Assembly: GCA_002355495.1 (NCBI GenBank)
Contig: AP017424.1
Coordinates: forward strand, 2,046,001 to 2,110,000
DNA from: Streptomyces laurentii
GTDB lineage: Bacteria > Actinomycetota > Actinomycetes > Streptomycetales > Streptomycetaceae
Direction: 5' to 3'
Length of the DNA stretch: 64,000 nt
Below the pieces are notes generated by a model, which did no database searches, was not told where the DNA came from, and saw only the letters and a program-made list of their open reading frames with translations. Numbering within the stretch: position 1 is the first letter of the stretch; the number at the start of each line of letters is the position of its first letter. This document shows positions 42,185 to 50,964 of this stretch, piece by piece. Made by a program: the position numbers and the translations under genes.

Positions 42185-42745
42185 ATGAGTCAGAGGGAAT
42201 CCGAGCGTGGGGCCGGCAAGCCGACAACCCAGGAGGCACGAGAAGCCTGGGGTGCCGAGGCGTACTCGATCCTCATCGGTGTAGCGCAGACGTACCACGC
42301 AGTGATCACCTACAAGGACTTGGCAGAGGAGATTCAGAGCAGGAGTGGCATTCGGACCAAGGCTCTCCTGCACAACTGGATCGGTCCGGTCTTGGGCCGG
42401 GTAGTCCGTGAAGCGCAACATCGCGGCGACCCACCGCTGACGGCCCTGGTGGTCCACACGGACGACGGGAAGGTGGGCGGCGGCTACAAGGAAGTTCTGG
42501 CAGTCGCTGGAGAACCGCCAGTTGAGGACGAGCTTGAGCGTGAACATCACGCTGCCGAGGCGCGCCTTGCGTGCTATCGCCGCTTTGGGGCGGCCTTGCC
42601 GCCTGGCGGTGGTGTGCCGGCCCTCGCTCCCAGACTGCAAGCCAGTGTCAAGCGCCGCCGCGAGCGTGCCGAGGAGCCACCGAGGGTCTGTGGACATTGT
42701 TTCGTCCAACTGCCTTCGACTGGCATCTGCGACTCGTGCGATTAG
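42185..42745 (+). CDS. mobile-type conserved protein with C-terminal zinc finger
   Basis: The 186-residue reading contains AYSILIGVAQTYHAVITYKDLAEEIQSRSG and a C-terminal CGHCFVQLPSTGICDSC (two Cys pairs, zinc-binding). Similar proteins lie beside restriction or element genes in Streptomyces, but no function is known. ATG at 42185 is chosen; ATG at 42143 directly abuts GGGAGG. Codon use is less GC-rich than in neighbours, suggesting transfer. Confidence 0.65.
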   Translation: MSQRESERGAGKPTTQEAREAWGAEAYSILIGVAQTYHAVITYKDLAEEIQSRSGIRTKALLHNWIGPVLGRVVREAQHRGDPPLTALVVHTDDGKVGGGYKEVLAVAGEPPVEDELEREHHAAEARLACYRRFGAALPPGGGVPALAPRLQASVKRRRERAEEPPRVCGHCFVQLPSTGICDSCD

Positions 42746-42801
42746 CGTCGCTGCGCCCCTAGCACCGTTCCCCTCTGATCATCTGATCGTTGGTTGATGT
42801 G

Positions 42802-42920
42802 TGTCCTTGACTGATGCCCAGTGGGCGAGGATCGAGCCGTTACTGCCTGACCGGGCTCCGAAGCGGGGTGGGCGGTGGCGGATCACCGGCAGGTGATCGA
42901 CGCGATCGCGTCCAGGCCCG
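42802..42920 (+). pseudogene. IS5-family transposase remnant
   Basis: GTG at 42802 opens SLTDAQWARIEPLLPDRAPKRGGRWR, the start of many actinobacterial IS5-group transposases. After GGRWR the frame reaches a stop, but +1 continues DHRQVIDAIA, so a base is lost or gained near 42880. Only about 40 of 270 residues remain. The 42920-43130 stretch beyond it has no gene I can support. Confidence 0.8.
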
Positions 42921-43132
42921 GATGCATCAAGATCCGGAAGACACGGCCCAGCCCCGGGATAGACCCGCAGGGCTTCAGGATGCAAGGTGCCGGGTCCATG
43001 CGTGTGGCCGGCCGTCTGCCGGGCAGAGGCGTCTTCCACCCCCCTACCTCGCGCGAGATGCCCGGCCTGCCGAGCCTGGCCACGCATCTGGCACGACGCG
43101 CCCTCCGCTGCCTACCCGATTGAGGGACGAAC

Positions 43133-43173
43133 AAGGCCCAGATTCCCGGTTTGGTACCGGTGACCTGGGCCTT
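43133..43173 (-). terminator. terminator of tRNA-Val
   Basis: AAGGCCCAG and CCTGGGCCTT enclose a second stem (CCGGT/ACCGG), and on the minus strand the hairpin runs into TTGTTCGTCC. It lies 16 bases past the tRNA CCA end. Confidence 0.82.
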
Positions 43174-43188
43174 CGTCGTACTACCTGC

Positions 43189-43263
43189 TGGTGGGCGCGG
43201 ACGGTTTCGAACCGCCGACATCTGCTTTGTAAGAGCAGCGCTCTACCCCTGAGCTACGCACCC
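43189..43263 (-). tRNA. tRNA-Val (anticodon TAC)
   Basis: The minus strand begins GGGTGCGTAGCTCAGGGGTA, with anticodon arm CTGCT-CTTACAA-AGCAG, T-arm GGTTCGAAACC and encoded CCA. The 7-bp acceptor stem pairs GGGTGCG with CGCGCCC (one G-U). Anticodon TAC reads Val codons. Accessory fragments lie immediately 3', the usual side for integrated elements. Confidence 0.95.
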
Positions 43264-43314
43264 GTGGAGTGAAGCAACAGCGTACATGGCCGTCGGGTGG
43301 GTGCCGCAAACCGG

Positions 43315-43348
43315 TGGGGGGTGTGGGGTGGGGGGTGAACCGAGGGGG
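43315..43348 (+). other. G-run block upstream of tRNA-Val
   Basis: Four to six G runs of length four to six (GGGGGG, GGGG, GGGGGG, GGGGG) lie in 34 bases, a clear G-quadruplex-capable motif on the plus strand, about 50 bases upstream of the tRNA 5' end. Confidence 0.6.
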
Positions 43349-43440
43349 CCGTGGGCGCGTCCCTGGCAGGTGGGAGAATGAAGCGGATCCGGGCTGCCGG
43401 GCAGCCGGGCGGGTGACGGAGCGAGCACGGGAGACGGAAC

Positions 43441-44805
43441 GTGGCGGCGAGCGGGCGCAGGGGCAGGGCCAGGTCCGGGATGTCCACGCTGCGGCTCTCC
43501 CTCGCCATGCCGTTGCTCGCGGCCGCACTGCTGCCGCACGCCTTCGCCGGGAGCGGGAGCGGTGGGGGCCGGCGGTGGTTCGGCGGGGGCCGGGACGAGA
43601 GCCGGCGGGCGGCGGCGCAGGCGGCGAAGGATGCCGCGGCGGCCGCGTTCTACGAGCTGGACACCGCGCAGCGGGGGCTGCGGATCTCCATCGAGACGAT
43701 CACCGCCATGGACGACTCGGCCGACGCGCGGCGCGCCATGGAGGGGTTCGCGGCGCTCGGGCGGCGGATCGACGAGGTGAGCGGCGGCTACATCACCGCC
43801 GTCGACGCCCATGACCTCGACCGCGTCGAGCTGGACGCGGCGACCGCCGGGCGGGCGCGGACCGAGCTGGAGCGGGCCAGGGACGAGCTCGTACGGGTCA
43901 AGGGGGAGCTGGACCGGTTCGAGCAGGGGCTTGGGCCGCTGCTGGCACGGGCCGAGAGCCAGCTGGCGCGGCTCGCCCCGGCCGTCGAGCGGGCGAGAGC
44001 GGCGCTCCGGGATGCGAGCGGCGCTCTCGACGCCACTCGGGAGGCCGGATTCCGGGCCGATCATCTGGCGGCGCGGCTCGCCGCGCTCGGGCCGGAGCTC
44101 ACCAAGCTGAACGAGGGCGCCGGCCGGCACGGTGCCACCGAGACCCTGCGCCGCGCCGACCAGGTGCTGCGCGAGGCGGAAGCGGTACGGGCCGAGGCCG
44201 CGCAGGTGCCCGAGCGGGCCGCCGAGATCGACAAGCGCCTGGTGTCCCTCCGTACCCGCGCCGAGGCGCTCACCACCCGCGCCGCCGGCGTCGAGCCCGT
44301 CCTGTCCGAGCTGCGCCGCCGCTTCGCCGCCGCCTGCTGGCGCGACCTCCAGGACGTGCCCGAGCAGGCCCAGGCCGCCGCCCGCCAGGCCGGCGAACGG
44401 CTCGCCGAGGCCGCCACCGCCCGCGCCGAACAGCGCTGGCCCGACGCCACCTCCCAGCTCGCGACCGCCCGCGCCCTGCTCAACACCGCCGATGAGGGCG
44501 TCTCCGCCGCCGGGGATCGGCTGCGGCGCCTGGAGGCCGTCGCGAAGGACCCGCAGGACGAGATCGAGCGGACCCGGTTCGCCGTCCGGGACGCGCAGCG
44601 CCTCGCCATGGCCGGCCGCAGCACGCCCGACCCGCGCGACGCCGGCCCGCTGGACGCCGCGGTGGCGCGTATCGAGCGCGCGGTCGGCATCCTCGACACC
44701 GGCCGGCACCCGGACTACTGGGCCTTCCTCACCGAACTGGAGGCGATCCGCGCGGACGTCGGCCGGGTCGTGGAGCGGATCCGCGAGGAACGCGGCAGGT
44801 CCTGA
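43441..44805 (+). CDS. long coiled-coil protein with N-terminal hydrophobic segment
   Basis: The 454-residue protein starts at GTG with a good GGAG site. A basic start, hydrophobic segment (LRLSLAMPLLAAALLPHAFAG) and Gly patch precede about 390 residues of Ala/Glu/Arg/Leu heptads (RARTELERARDELVRVKGEL and many more). It is predicted to be helical and either secreted or membrane-tethered. No domain is recognised. It is upstream of an FmdB-like gene on the same strand. Confidence 0.8.
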   Translation: MAASGRRGRARSGMSTLRLSLAMPLLAAALLPHAFAGSGSGGGRRWFGGGRDESRRAAAQAAKDAAAAAFYELDTAQRGLRISIETITAMDDSADARRAMEGFAALGRRIDEVSGGYITAVDAHDLDRVELDAATAGRARTELERARDELVRVKGELDRFEQGLGPLLARAESQLARLAPAVERARAALRDASGALDATREAGFRADHLAARLAALGPELTKLNEGAGRHGATETLRRADQVLREAEAVRAEAAQVPERAAEIDKRLVSLRTRAEALTTRAAGVEPVLSELRRRFAAACWRDLQDVPEQAQAAARQAGERLAEAATARAEQRWPDATSQLATARALLNTADEGVSAAGDRLRRLEAVAKDPQDEIERTRFAVRDAQRLAMAGRSTPDPRDAGPLDAAVARIERAVGILDTGRHPDYWAFLTELEAIRADVGRVVERIREERGRS

Positions 44806-44833
44806 ATCGAAACAGGGGCCGTACGCTGGGCCC

Positions 44834-45046
44834 ATGCCTCGTTACGAGTACCGCTGCCGCACCTGCGGCGACACGTTCGAACTCAGCCGCCCCATGGCGG
44901 AGTCCGCCGCCCCCGCCGCCTGCCCGGCCGGGCATGACGACACCGTGAAGCTGCTGTCCGCCGTCGCGGTGGGCGGCACCGCCGCGTCCGCCCCCAACGC
45001 CGGTGGCGGCGGGGGCGGCTGCTGTGGTGGCGGCTGCTGCGGATAG
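44834..45046 (+). CDS. FmdB-family zinc-ribbon protein
   Basis: The 70-residue protein begins MPRYEYRCRTCGDTFELSRPM, the FmdB putative regulatory domain. The C-terminus ends in Gly/Cys clusters (CCGGGCCG) that could bind metal. Members occur near amide or metal-related genes, and function is unclear. Confidence 0.9.
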   Translation: MPRYEYRCRTCGDTFELSRPMAESAAPAACPAGHDDTVKLLSAVAVGGTAASAPNAGGGGGGCCGGGCCG

Positions 45047-45064
45047 CGGCCGCCACGACCGTTT

Positions 45065-45916
45065 CTACGCCTGGGCGGCCGCCGACCGGAACCGGCGCAG
45101 GATCTCCTCGCCCGCCGCGACGCCCCGCTCGGCCAGGGTCTCGACATGCGGGGCGGTCCAGCCGGTGTCGGCGAGTTCGCCGTGCCCCGGACGCCAGGCA
45201 CGGTCGGCGGCGAGCAGCAGGTCCGCGTCGAGGAGCGAGTCGCCGGCGGCCAGCGTGAGCCGGGCGCCGGTGCGGCGGGCGACCTCGCGCATGGCCGCGC
45301 TCTTGGTGAGCGGCTTCGGCACGGCGTACACCTTGCGGCCCTGGAGCGAGACGGTCCAGCCGCGGGCGTCGGCCCACGCCGTGAAGTCGGGCAGCCAGTC
45401 GCCGGGCATCCGGTCGCGCTCGATGACGAGGTACGCGAACAGGTCCTCGGCGACCCGGTGTTTGCGCACCCAGGACGGGTCACCGGTGGCGTCCAGGCGG
45501 GCGCGGACCTCGGCGAGCGGGGCGCACGCGTCGGCGATCCCGCGCAGCACCCGGGTGTGCCAGTCGGGGTCGGAGACGCCGTCGACCAGCAGATGACCGC
45601 CGTTGGCGCAGATCGCGTACGCGGGACCCGCGCCCGAACTCGCCGCGCTCGCCGGGAGGTTGAGGCGCTGGTACTGCTTGCGGGTGCGCGTGGTGGTCGG
45701 CACGAAGACCGTCTCGGCGGCGAGGGCGCCCAGCTCTTGCGCGGCGTCCTCGGTGACGTACGAGAGCGGCTTGGACTCGTGGACCTCGACGCACAGCAGG
45801 CGCGGGGCCTTGGCGTCGGGCATGGTGAGGCCGAGGGCCGCGGTGGAGTAGATGAGGGTGCGGTCGAGGTCGCTGGCGACCAGGACCGGCCCCCGCGTAC
45901 CGGCGGTGGCGGTCAT
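45065..45916 (-). CDS. Ter-locus HAD-family hydrolase
   Basis: The 283-residue HAD enzyme has motif I VASDLDRTLIYS, motif III K in LTKSAAMREVARRTG, and motif IV LAAGDSLLDADLLLAADRAWRPGHGEL. In Ter operons this family is thought to process a nucleoside-like metabolite. It overlaps the upstream phosphoribosyltransferase gene by four bases and is last in the operon. Confidence 0.9.
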   Translation of the reverse strand: MTATAGTRGPVLVASDLDRTLIYSTAALGLTMPDAKAPRLLCVEVHESKPLSYVTEDAAQELGALAAETVFVPTTTRTRKQYQRLNLPASAASSGAGPAYAICANGGHLLVDGVSDPDWHTRVLRGIADACAPLAEVRARLDATGDPSWVRKHRVAEDLFAYLVIERDRMPGDWLPDFTAWADARGWTVSLQGRKVYAVPKPLTKSAAMREVARRTGARLTLAAGDSLLDADLLLAADRAWRPGHGELADTGWTAPHVETLAERGVAAGEEILRRFRSAAAQA

Positions 45917-48465
45917 CGGGACACCACCGTCCGGCCGTCGGCGCCGGTCGCCCCGCGCGTGTACTGAGGGTGGATCAACCCGACGCAGCTGTACGGCAGT
46001 TCGTCGACCTCCTCGACTGGTACGCCGCGCTGCTCGGCGAGCAGCCGGACGTGCGCGAGGTCGGCGCCCGCGCCCCGCTTGGCGAGGATCTTCCAGGGGA
46101 CGCGGCGCAGCAGGACCCGGGTGGTCTCGCCGACGCCGGGCTTGACGAGGTTGACGTCGTGGATGCCGTACTCCTCGCTGATCCGCTCGACGGCCGCCCA
46201 GCCGGCCCAGGTGGGGGTGCGGTCGGCGGCGAGGAGTTCCCGTACGTCGGCGTCGACGGCGTCGGTGACCGCGTCGAAGTGGGCGGCGACGCGGTCGAGG
46301 AAGAGGCCGGAGACGTCGGCGTCGGCGAGTTCGCGGTAGAACTTGGCGCCGTGGAAGTCGTGTGGGCCGACCAGGTCGGAACGCAGGACGGTACGCGATA
46401 TCAGGCCGGACACCGTGGAGTTGAGGCACGCGGAGGGGATGAGGAAGTCCTCGCGGGTGCCGTAGGTGTGCGCGCACGAGCCGGGGTCGGCGAGGACCGC
46501 GATCTCGTGGCTGAAGCCGGGGAAGTCCGCGAGGGCGTCGGCGAGTTCGCGGGTGATGGCGCCCTTGCCGGTCCAGCCGTCGACGAACAGGATGTCGGCC
46601 GGGTCGTGGTGGGCGGCGAGCCAGCGCAGCGCGTTGGCGTCGATGCCGCGGCCGCGCACGATGGAGACGGCGTAGTGCGGCAGGTCCAGGCCGTGCCGGG
46701 CCCGCGCCCAGCGGCGCATGAGGACGCCGACGGGGGTGCCGGCGCGGGCCAGCGAGACGAGGACGGGCCGGCCGCGGCCCGGGCGCGCGGCACGCTCGGC
46801 GAGCACGGTCTCGGTGACGGCGCCGACGGCCCGGGCGATCCGGGCGGCGGACTCCTCCAGGGCGGTGTGGAACAGCTCCTGGTAGCGCGCGCTGGGCTGG
46901 TACTCGACGGGCAGCGACTCGGCGTAGTGCGCCCCGCCGCTCTGGATCGCCTCCTCGCGCTCCTCTGTCGGCGCCTCCAGCTCCACACCGGACAGGTCCT
47001 GGAGCAGCCAGCCGACCTCGTCGGGGGCGTAGGAGGAGAAGGCGGGTCCGCGCAGCGGCTCGGCGAGCGGGCCGGAGGTCGGGGTCTCGGGCGGCATGGG
47101 GTTCCTTCCGGGAGCGCCGGCGGTCCGGGCCTGGTCCCCCGCGGCGTCCGAAGCGGCGGACGCGGGGACGTACGAGGGGACGTACGAGGGGACGACGGCG
47201 AGGACGACCCGCGGCGCGGCGCCGCCGAGCTGGGCCAGCAGTCCGTCGGGGGCGTGCAGGGCGGGGGTGTCGGCGGCGGAGTCGACGACGGCGACGACCG
47301 CGTCGAAGCCGCCGCCCCGGACGTTGTACGCGTACCGCTCGCCGGGCCCGTCGGCCGGCGCGTCGTGCGCGGGGAAGGCGAGGCGGGTGCGGATGGCGTA
47401 GCCGGGGTCGTCGACGGCGAGGACGGGCGAACGGGTGGTGGTGGAGTAGCGGACCTCGGTACCGGCCGGGGCCAGGGTCCGCTCCAGCTCGGTGGCGAGC
47501 CGCAGCGGCGCGTACATCAGCTCCTCGAAGCCGAGGACGAGGACACGGCGCACGCCACCGTCACGGTCACCGGCCTCGGCGTCGCCGTCGCCGTCCTCGC
47601 CGAGGGCCTCGGCCAGGCGCGCGGCCATGGCGGGCAGGGCGTCGTCGAGAGCGGCGGCGTGCCCGGCGTGGAAGCCGTGCCGGCCGCCGTCGGGTATGTG
47701 CCCGGGCCAGCCGAGGTCGACCCGTACGGGGGTACGCGGGCGTGCCGGGGGCGGCGGGGCCGACGGGTCCTCGTGGGCGGCGACGAGGGCCTGGCCCTTC
47801 TCCAGGACCCCGTCGGGCAGCCGTACGGTGCCGCTCGCGCCGGCCACCAGGTCGACGCGGGCGCCGAGGTCGGCGGCGAAGTCCTCGAAGCGGGCGCGGT
47901 CGGCGGGGCCGCGCATGTCGACGAGGGCGACGATCACGTACCGCTTGCGGGGGTGCCGCGCGTGCAGCGCCCGGACGGTGTTGAGGACCGTGTTGCCGGT
48001 GGAGAACTCGTCGTCGACGAGGACGAGCGGGCCGTCGCCGCTCAGCAGCTCCGGATCCTCGGGCAGCAGCAGGTGCGAGGTGGCGTGCGAGTGGGACTCC
48101 TCGAAGCCGCCGGCGGGGGTCATGCCCGCGACGGGACGGCGGGTGGAGTGCAGGTACGGCGCGTGGCCCAGGCCGTCGGCGACGCAGTGGCCGAGGGCGG
48201 TGGCGGTCTCCGCGTAGCCGAGGACGACGGCGTCGGCGGCCTCCTCCGGGCCGAGCAGGTCGTGGACGCGCCGGCCGAGGGTGACACCGGCGTCGTGGAT
48301 GACGCCGGGGCTCTGCGGCACGTGTTTGCCGAGCACGTTGGAGACGAGCAGGTGTGCCCGCTTGGGGTTGCGGCGCAGGGCGAGGCCCAGCAGGTCGGGC
48401 AGCCGCTCGTCCCCGCCGAGTTCGACCCCCAGTCGCTCCGCGACCCAGGTTCCGGTCCACACCAC
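45913..48465 (-). CDS. fused double phosphoribosyltransferase / StiP-family Ter-locus protein
   Basis: The 850-residue protein has two phosphoribosyltransferase-like halves. The first has the PRPP loop LVLVDDEFSTGNTVLNTVR (about 147-165), followed by a TRSP-type domain (VRVDLGWPGHIPDGGRHGFH; VLGFEELMYAPLRLATEL). The second half begins FSSYAPDEVGWLLQDLSGVE, the StiP family start, with VSLARAGTPVGVLMRRW and loop ILFVDGWTGKGAITRELADAL. In other Ter loci these are often separate genes; here they are joined by a linker of about 40 residues. GTG at 48465 follows GAGAGGAAG. A role in making a nucleoside-like stress metabolite has been proposed for such operons. Confidence 0.88.
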   Translation of the reverse strand: MVWTGTWVAERLGVELGGDERLPDLLGLALRRNPKRAHLLVSNVLGKHVPQSPGVIHDAGVTLGRRVHDLLGPEEAADAVVLGYAETATALGHCVADGLGHAPYLHSTRRPVAGMTPAGGFEESHSHATSHLLLPEDPELLSGDGPLVLVDDEFSTGNTVLNTVRALHARHPRKRYVIVALVDMRGPADRARFEDFAADLGARVDLVAGASGTVRLPDGVLEKGQALVAAHEDPSAPPPPARPRTPVRVDLGWPGHIPDGGRHGFHAGHAAALDDALPAMAARLAEALGEDGDGDAEAGDRDGGVRRVLVLGFEELMYAPLRLATELERTLAPAGTEVRYSTTTRSPVLAVDDPGYAIRTRLAFPAHDAPADGPGERYAYNVRGGGFDAVVAVVDSAADTPALHAPDGLLAQLGGAAPRVVLAVVPSYVPSYVPASAASDAAGDQARTAGAPGRNPMPPETPTSGPLAEPLRGPAFSSYAPDEVGWLLQDLSGVELEAPTEEREEAIQSGGAHYAESLPVEYQPSARYQELFHTALEESAARIARAVGAVTETVLAERAARPGRGRPVLVSLARAGTPVGVLMRRWARARHGLDLPHYAVSIVRGRGIDANALRWLAAHHDPADILFVDGWTGKGAITRELADALADFPGFSHEIAVLADPGSCAHTYGTREDFLIPSACLNSTVSGLISRTVLRSDLVGPHDFHGAKFYRELADADVSGLFLDRVAAHFDAVTDAVDADVRELLAADRTPTWAGWAAVERISEEYGIHDVNLVKPGVGETTRVLLRRVPWKILAKRGAGADLAHVRLLAEQRGVPVEEVDELPYSCVGLIHPQYTRGATGADGRTVVSR

Positions 48466-48570
48466 GTCGTCGTCTTCCTCTCGTCGGTCTCCGGCCGGAT
48501 CGCGGCCGTACGGGTTCCGGGGCAGGATCGCGGCCGGGGGCGTTCCCGGCCGCGGTCGGTCCGGCCGGTG

Positions 48571-49761
48571 TCAGCCGGCCAGGCCCGCGGTGAGCAGCTC
48601 CACGAAGCCGATGTCCTCGCGCGCGACGCCGAAGACCTCGGCGCGCCGCAGGGTCCGCTCGGCCCAGGCGCGGTGCGGCTTCACCTCGTTCATCTTGTTC
48701 GTGTAAGCGGAGCGGAGTACGCCGCCGCCGTCGCGGTCCGGGCGCAGGATGTCCTCGGCGTCGCTGAACTCCTCGTGGGTGACCACGGACAGCGCGTGCA
48801 CCGGTACCACGTGGCTGGGGTGGATGCAGGTCTTGCCGAGCAGGCCGTTGGCGCGGTCGAGCTCGATCTCGCGCAGCAGGCCGTCGAGGTCGTGCTCGAT
48901 GAGCGTGGTGCGCAGCTCCTCGGCGCGGCCCTCCAGGAAGGGGCTGCGGCGCAGCTGGGGCTTGAACATGCGCTCGCCGGAGCGGAAGTACTCCCAGACG
49001 GGGCCGGTGACGGTGAAGCCGGTGCCGTCGGCGCGGCCGAGGACGTTGACGACGTCGCCGATGACGTCGGCCACGATCCGGATGTCGTAGGCGGTCATGT
49101 GGGGCGAGCGGCGCAGCCCGTAGGCGGAGCAGAAGTCGGTGACGCCGAGGCGGAGGGCGAGGATCCGCTCGCGGTGCTCGGCGGTGAGGGCGGCGATGCC
49201 GGCCAGGGTCTCGGTGCGGGTCTCGCGGTGGAGCAGGTCGGGGGACTCCAGGACGGGCATGGCGAAGAGCCGGTGGCCGTGGGTCCGCTCGGCGGCGCGG
49301 AGCGCGTCGAGGAAGGGGCGGCCACGAGGGCCGGTGAACTTGGGGAGTACGAATCCGGACAACAGGCGAACCGTTTCGCCAAGCCGGTCCGTGAGGTCCG
49401 TGATCTGCCGGGGCTCGCGGACCCGGACGAAGAGCAGGGGCAGGCCGGAGCCCTCCCCCTCGGCGGCCCGCGCGAGGTCGGCCCCCGCGAGGTCGGCGAA
49501 CTGCCGGACCAGGTTGGCCTCGCCCGCCTCCACCTCGTCGTCGCTGATCGAGTCCTCCAGGCACAGCACCATGGAGACGACTCCGCGCGCCGCCTGCTTG
49601 CGTATGTCCTCGGCGAGCCGGGGCCGGGTGGCGGGGCTGTAGAGGGTGGCCCCGAGGGCCGTCGCGAGGGTGGCCGCGGGCGCGGCCGCCGTGAACTCCG
49701 CGGGCTCCCGGTGGAAGAGATCCGCTCGCACCGCGGCCGGGACATGCCCGAAATGACGCAT
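48571..49761 (-). CDS. CitE-like HpcH/HpaI aldolase-family protein
   Basis: The 396-residue TIM-barrel protein has CitE-like features: ATLYSPATRPRLAEDIRKQAARG, MVLCLEDSISDDEVEAGEANL (metal Glu), FVLPKFTGPRG and LGKTCIHPSHVVPVHAL. It would cleave or join C-C bonds of a CoA thioester-like substrate. It is first in the Ter enzyme operon; the ATG follows GGGAG. ATP-grasp partners common to such loci are not seen here. Confidence 0.9.
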   Translation of the reverse strand: MRHFGHVPAAVRADLFHREPAEFTAAAPAATLATALGATLYSPATRPRLAEDIRKQAARGVVSMVLCLEDSISDDEVEAGEANLVRQFADLAGADLARAAEGEGSGLPLLFVRVREPRQITDLTDRLGETVRLLSGFVLPKFTGPRGRPFLDALRAAERTHGHRLFAMPVLESPDLLHRETRTETLAGIAALTAEHRERILALRLGVTDFCSAYGLRRSPHMTAYDIRIVADVIGDVVNVLGRADGTGFTVTGPVWEYFRSGERMFKPQLRRSPFLEGRAEELRTTLIEHDLDGLLREIELDRANGLLGKTCIHPSHVVPVHALSVVTHEEFSDAEDILRPDRDGGGVLRSAYTNKMNEVKPHRAWAERTLRRAEVFGVAREDIGFVELLTAGLAG

Positions 49762-49936
49762 TGATCTCCCCGACTGGATGGGCGGCCCTGACGATATGTG
49801 GCCGGTAATAGTACGTAGGGAGGGGTGTCCGTAGTTCCCCGCGTGCGTGAAGATCTGGTAACTCGTCCGTATCCGGACCCTCCGAAACGGCCCCCCGCGT
49901 TGTCCGGCGGGCGGGCGGGCAGGGAAGATGACGGGC

Positions 49937-50842
49937 ATGACGCACGCGATGCTGAAGGGCTCCAACGTCCCTCTCGACACCGCGGCCGTATGGGCCGTGC
50001 TCCGCTGGACCCCGGGACCCGGGGTGCCCGACGTGGACGCGTCGGCCCTGCTGCTCGGCGCGGACGGGCGGGTGCGCTCCGACGAGGACTTCGTCTTCTA
50101 CAACCAGCCCCGGCACCCGTCGGGCCTGGTACGGCGGCTCGCCAAGAAGCGGGAGCCGGAGGGGCTGACGGACACCGTCGAGGCCGATCTGGGCACCCTG
50201 GACCCCTCGGTCGACCAGGTGGTGATCGCGGCGTCCTCGGACGGCGGCACCTTCGGGCACGTCACCGACCTGCGGATCCAGGTGTACGACGCGGCCGCGG
50301 GCGCGGCGGGCGGCGAGCCGCTCGCGGTGTTCGACGTGGCGGCGGAGACCGGCGAGGAGACCGCGATCATCTGCGGCGAGCTGTACCGGCGCGGGGACGG
50401 CTGGAAGTTCCGGGCGGTCGGGCAGGGCTATCCGACGGGCCTCGTCGGGCTCGCCACGGCCTTCGGGGTGTCGGTCGACGACGGTGCGGACGGCGCCGGC
50501 GGCCCGGCGGACGCCGACCTCGCCGGATCCGCGGAGCAGGCCGTACCGGCACAGGCCGCCGCCCCGGCGCACGACCCGGACGCGACGATGGTCCAGGCCC
50601 CGGCCGTACCGCCGCAGCCGACCGCTCCCCCGGCGCCCGCACAGCCGCCGGTCCCCGCTCACGCCCCCGCCCCCGCCCCCGCGTACGGGTACCCGCAGCC
50701 GGCCGGCGCTCCGGCGCACGCCCCCGCGTACGGCTATCCGCAGCCGGCCGCGGCGCACGCCGGGGACGCCGCGTACGGCTATCCGCACGCGGCCCCGGGG
50801 TTCCGGATGCCGCCGATGGGTCCGCAGTTCATCGGCCGCTGA
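49937..50842 (+). CDS. TerD-family protein with repeat-rich C-terminal tail
   Basis: The 301-residue protein has one TerD domain (about 1-180), with DVDASALLLGADGRVRSDEDFVFYNQP and [25 protein letters not shown], sites that bind calcium in TerD. The tail of about 115 residues is Pro/Ala-rich with three AYGYP units (APAYGYPQPA and similar), probably flexible. ATG at 49937 is chosen on ribosome-site spacing. It is divergent from the CitE-like operon. Confidence 0.9.
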   Translation: MTHAMLKGSNVPLDTAAVWAVLRWTPGPGVPDVDASALLLGADGRVRSDEDFVFYNQPRHPSGLVRRLAKKREPEGLTDTVEADLGTLDPSVDQVVIAASSDGGTFGHVTDLRIQVYDAAAGAAGGEPLAVFDVAAETGEETAIICGELYRRGDGWKFRAVGQGYPTGLVGLATAFGVSVDDGADGAGGPADADLAGSAEQAVPAQAAAPAHDPDATMVQAPAVPPQPTAPPAPAQPPVPAHAPAPAPAYGYPQPAGAPAHAPAYGYPQPAAAHAGDAAYGYPHAAPGFRMPPMGPQFIGR

Positions 50843-50863
50843 TCAGCGGGACCACCACGCGAC

Positions 50864-50893
50864 CGAGGGGTCCGGCCACGGCCGGACCCCTCG
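50864..50893. terminator. bidirectional terminator
   Basis: CGAGGGGTCCGGCC and GGCCGGACCCCTCG pair perfectly over a tiny loop between converging TerD-family genes. Confidence 0.88.
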
Positions 50894-50964
50894 CGTTCCA
50901 CGGCGTGGCGGCCCGGCGGCTCGACGGACCAACGGCTCGACGGACCGGCCGGCGCGCTCGCCGC

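Noticed and set aside
42920..43130. Continuation of IS5 transposase or a separate gene
   Set aside because: None of the frames resembles transposase after DHRQVIDAIA, and short open frames lack ribosome sites.
41134..43263. Intact integrative element or prophage
   Set aside because: No integrase, excisionase, replication gene or duplicated tRNA end was found; only remnants remain.
45970..49764. Plus-strand open frame of 1264 codons
   Set aside because: It lies antisense to the phosphoribosyltransferase and CitE-like genes, which have clear motifs; its Gly/Val/Ala composition is a shadow pattern.
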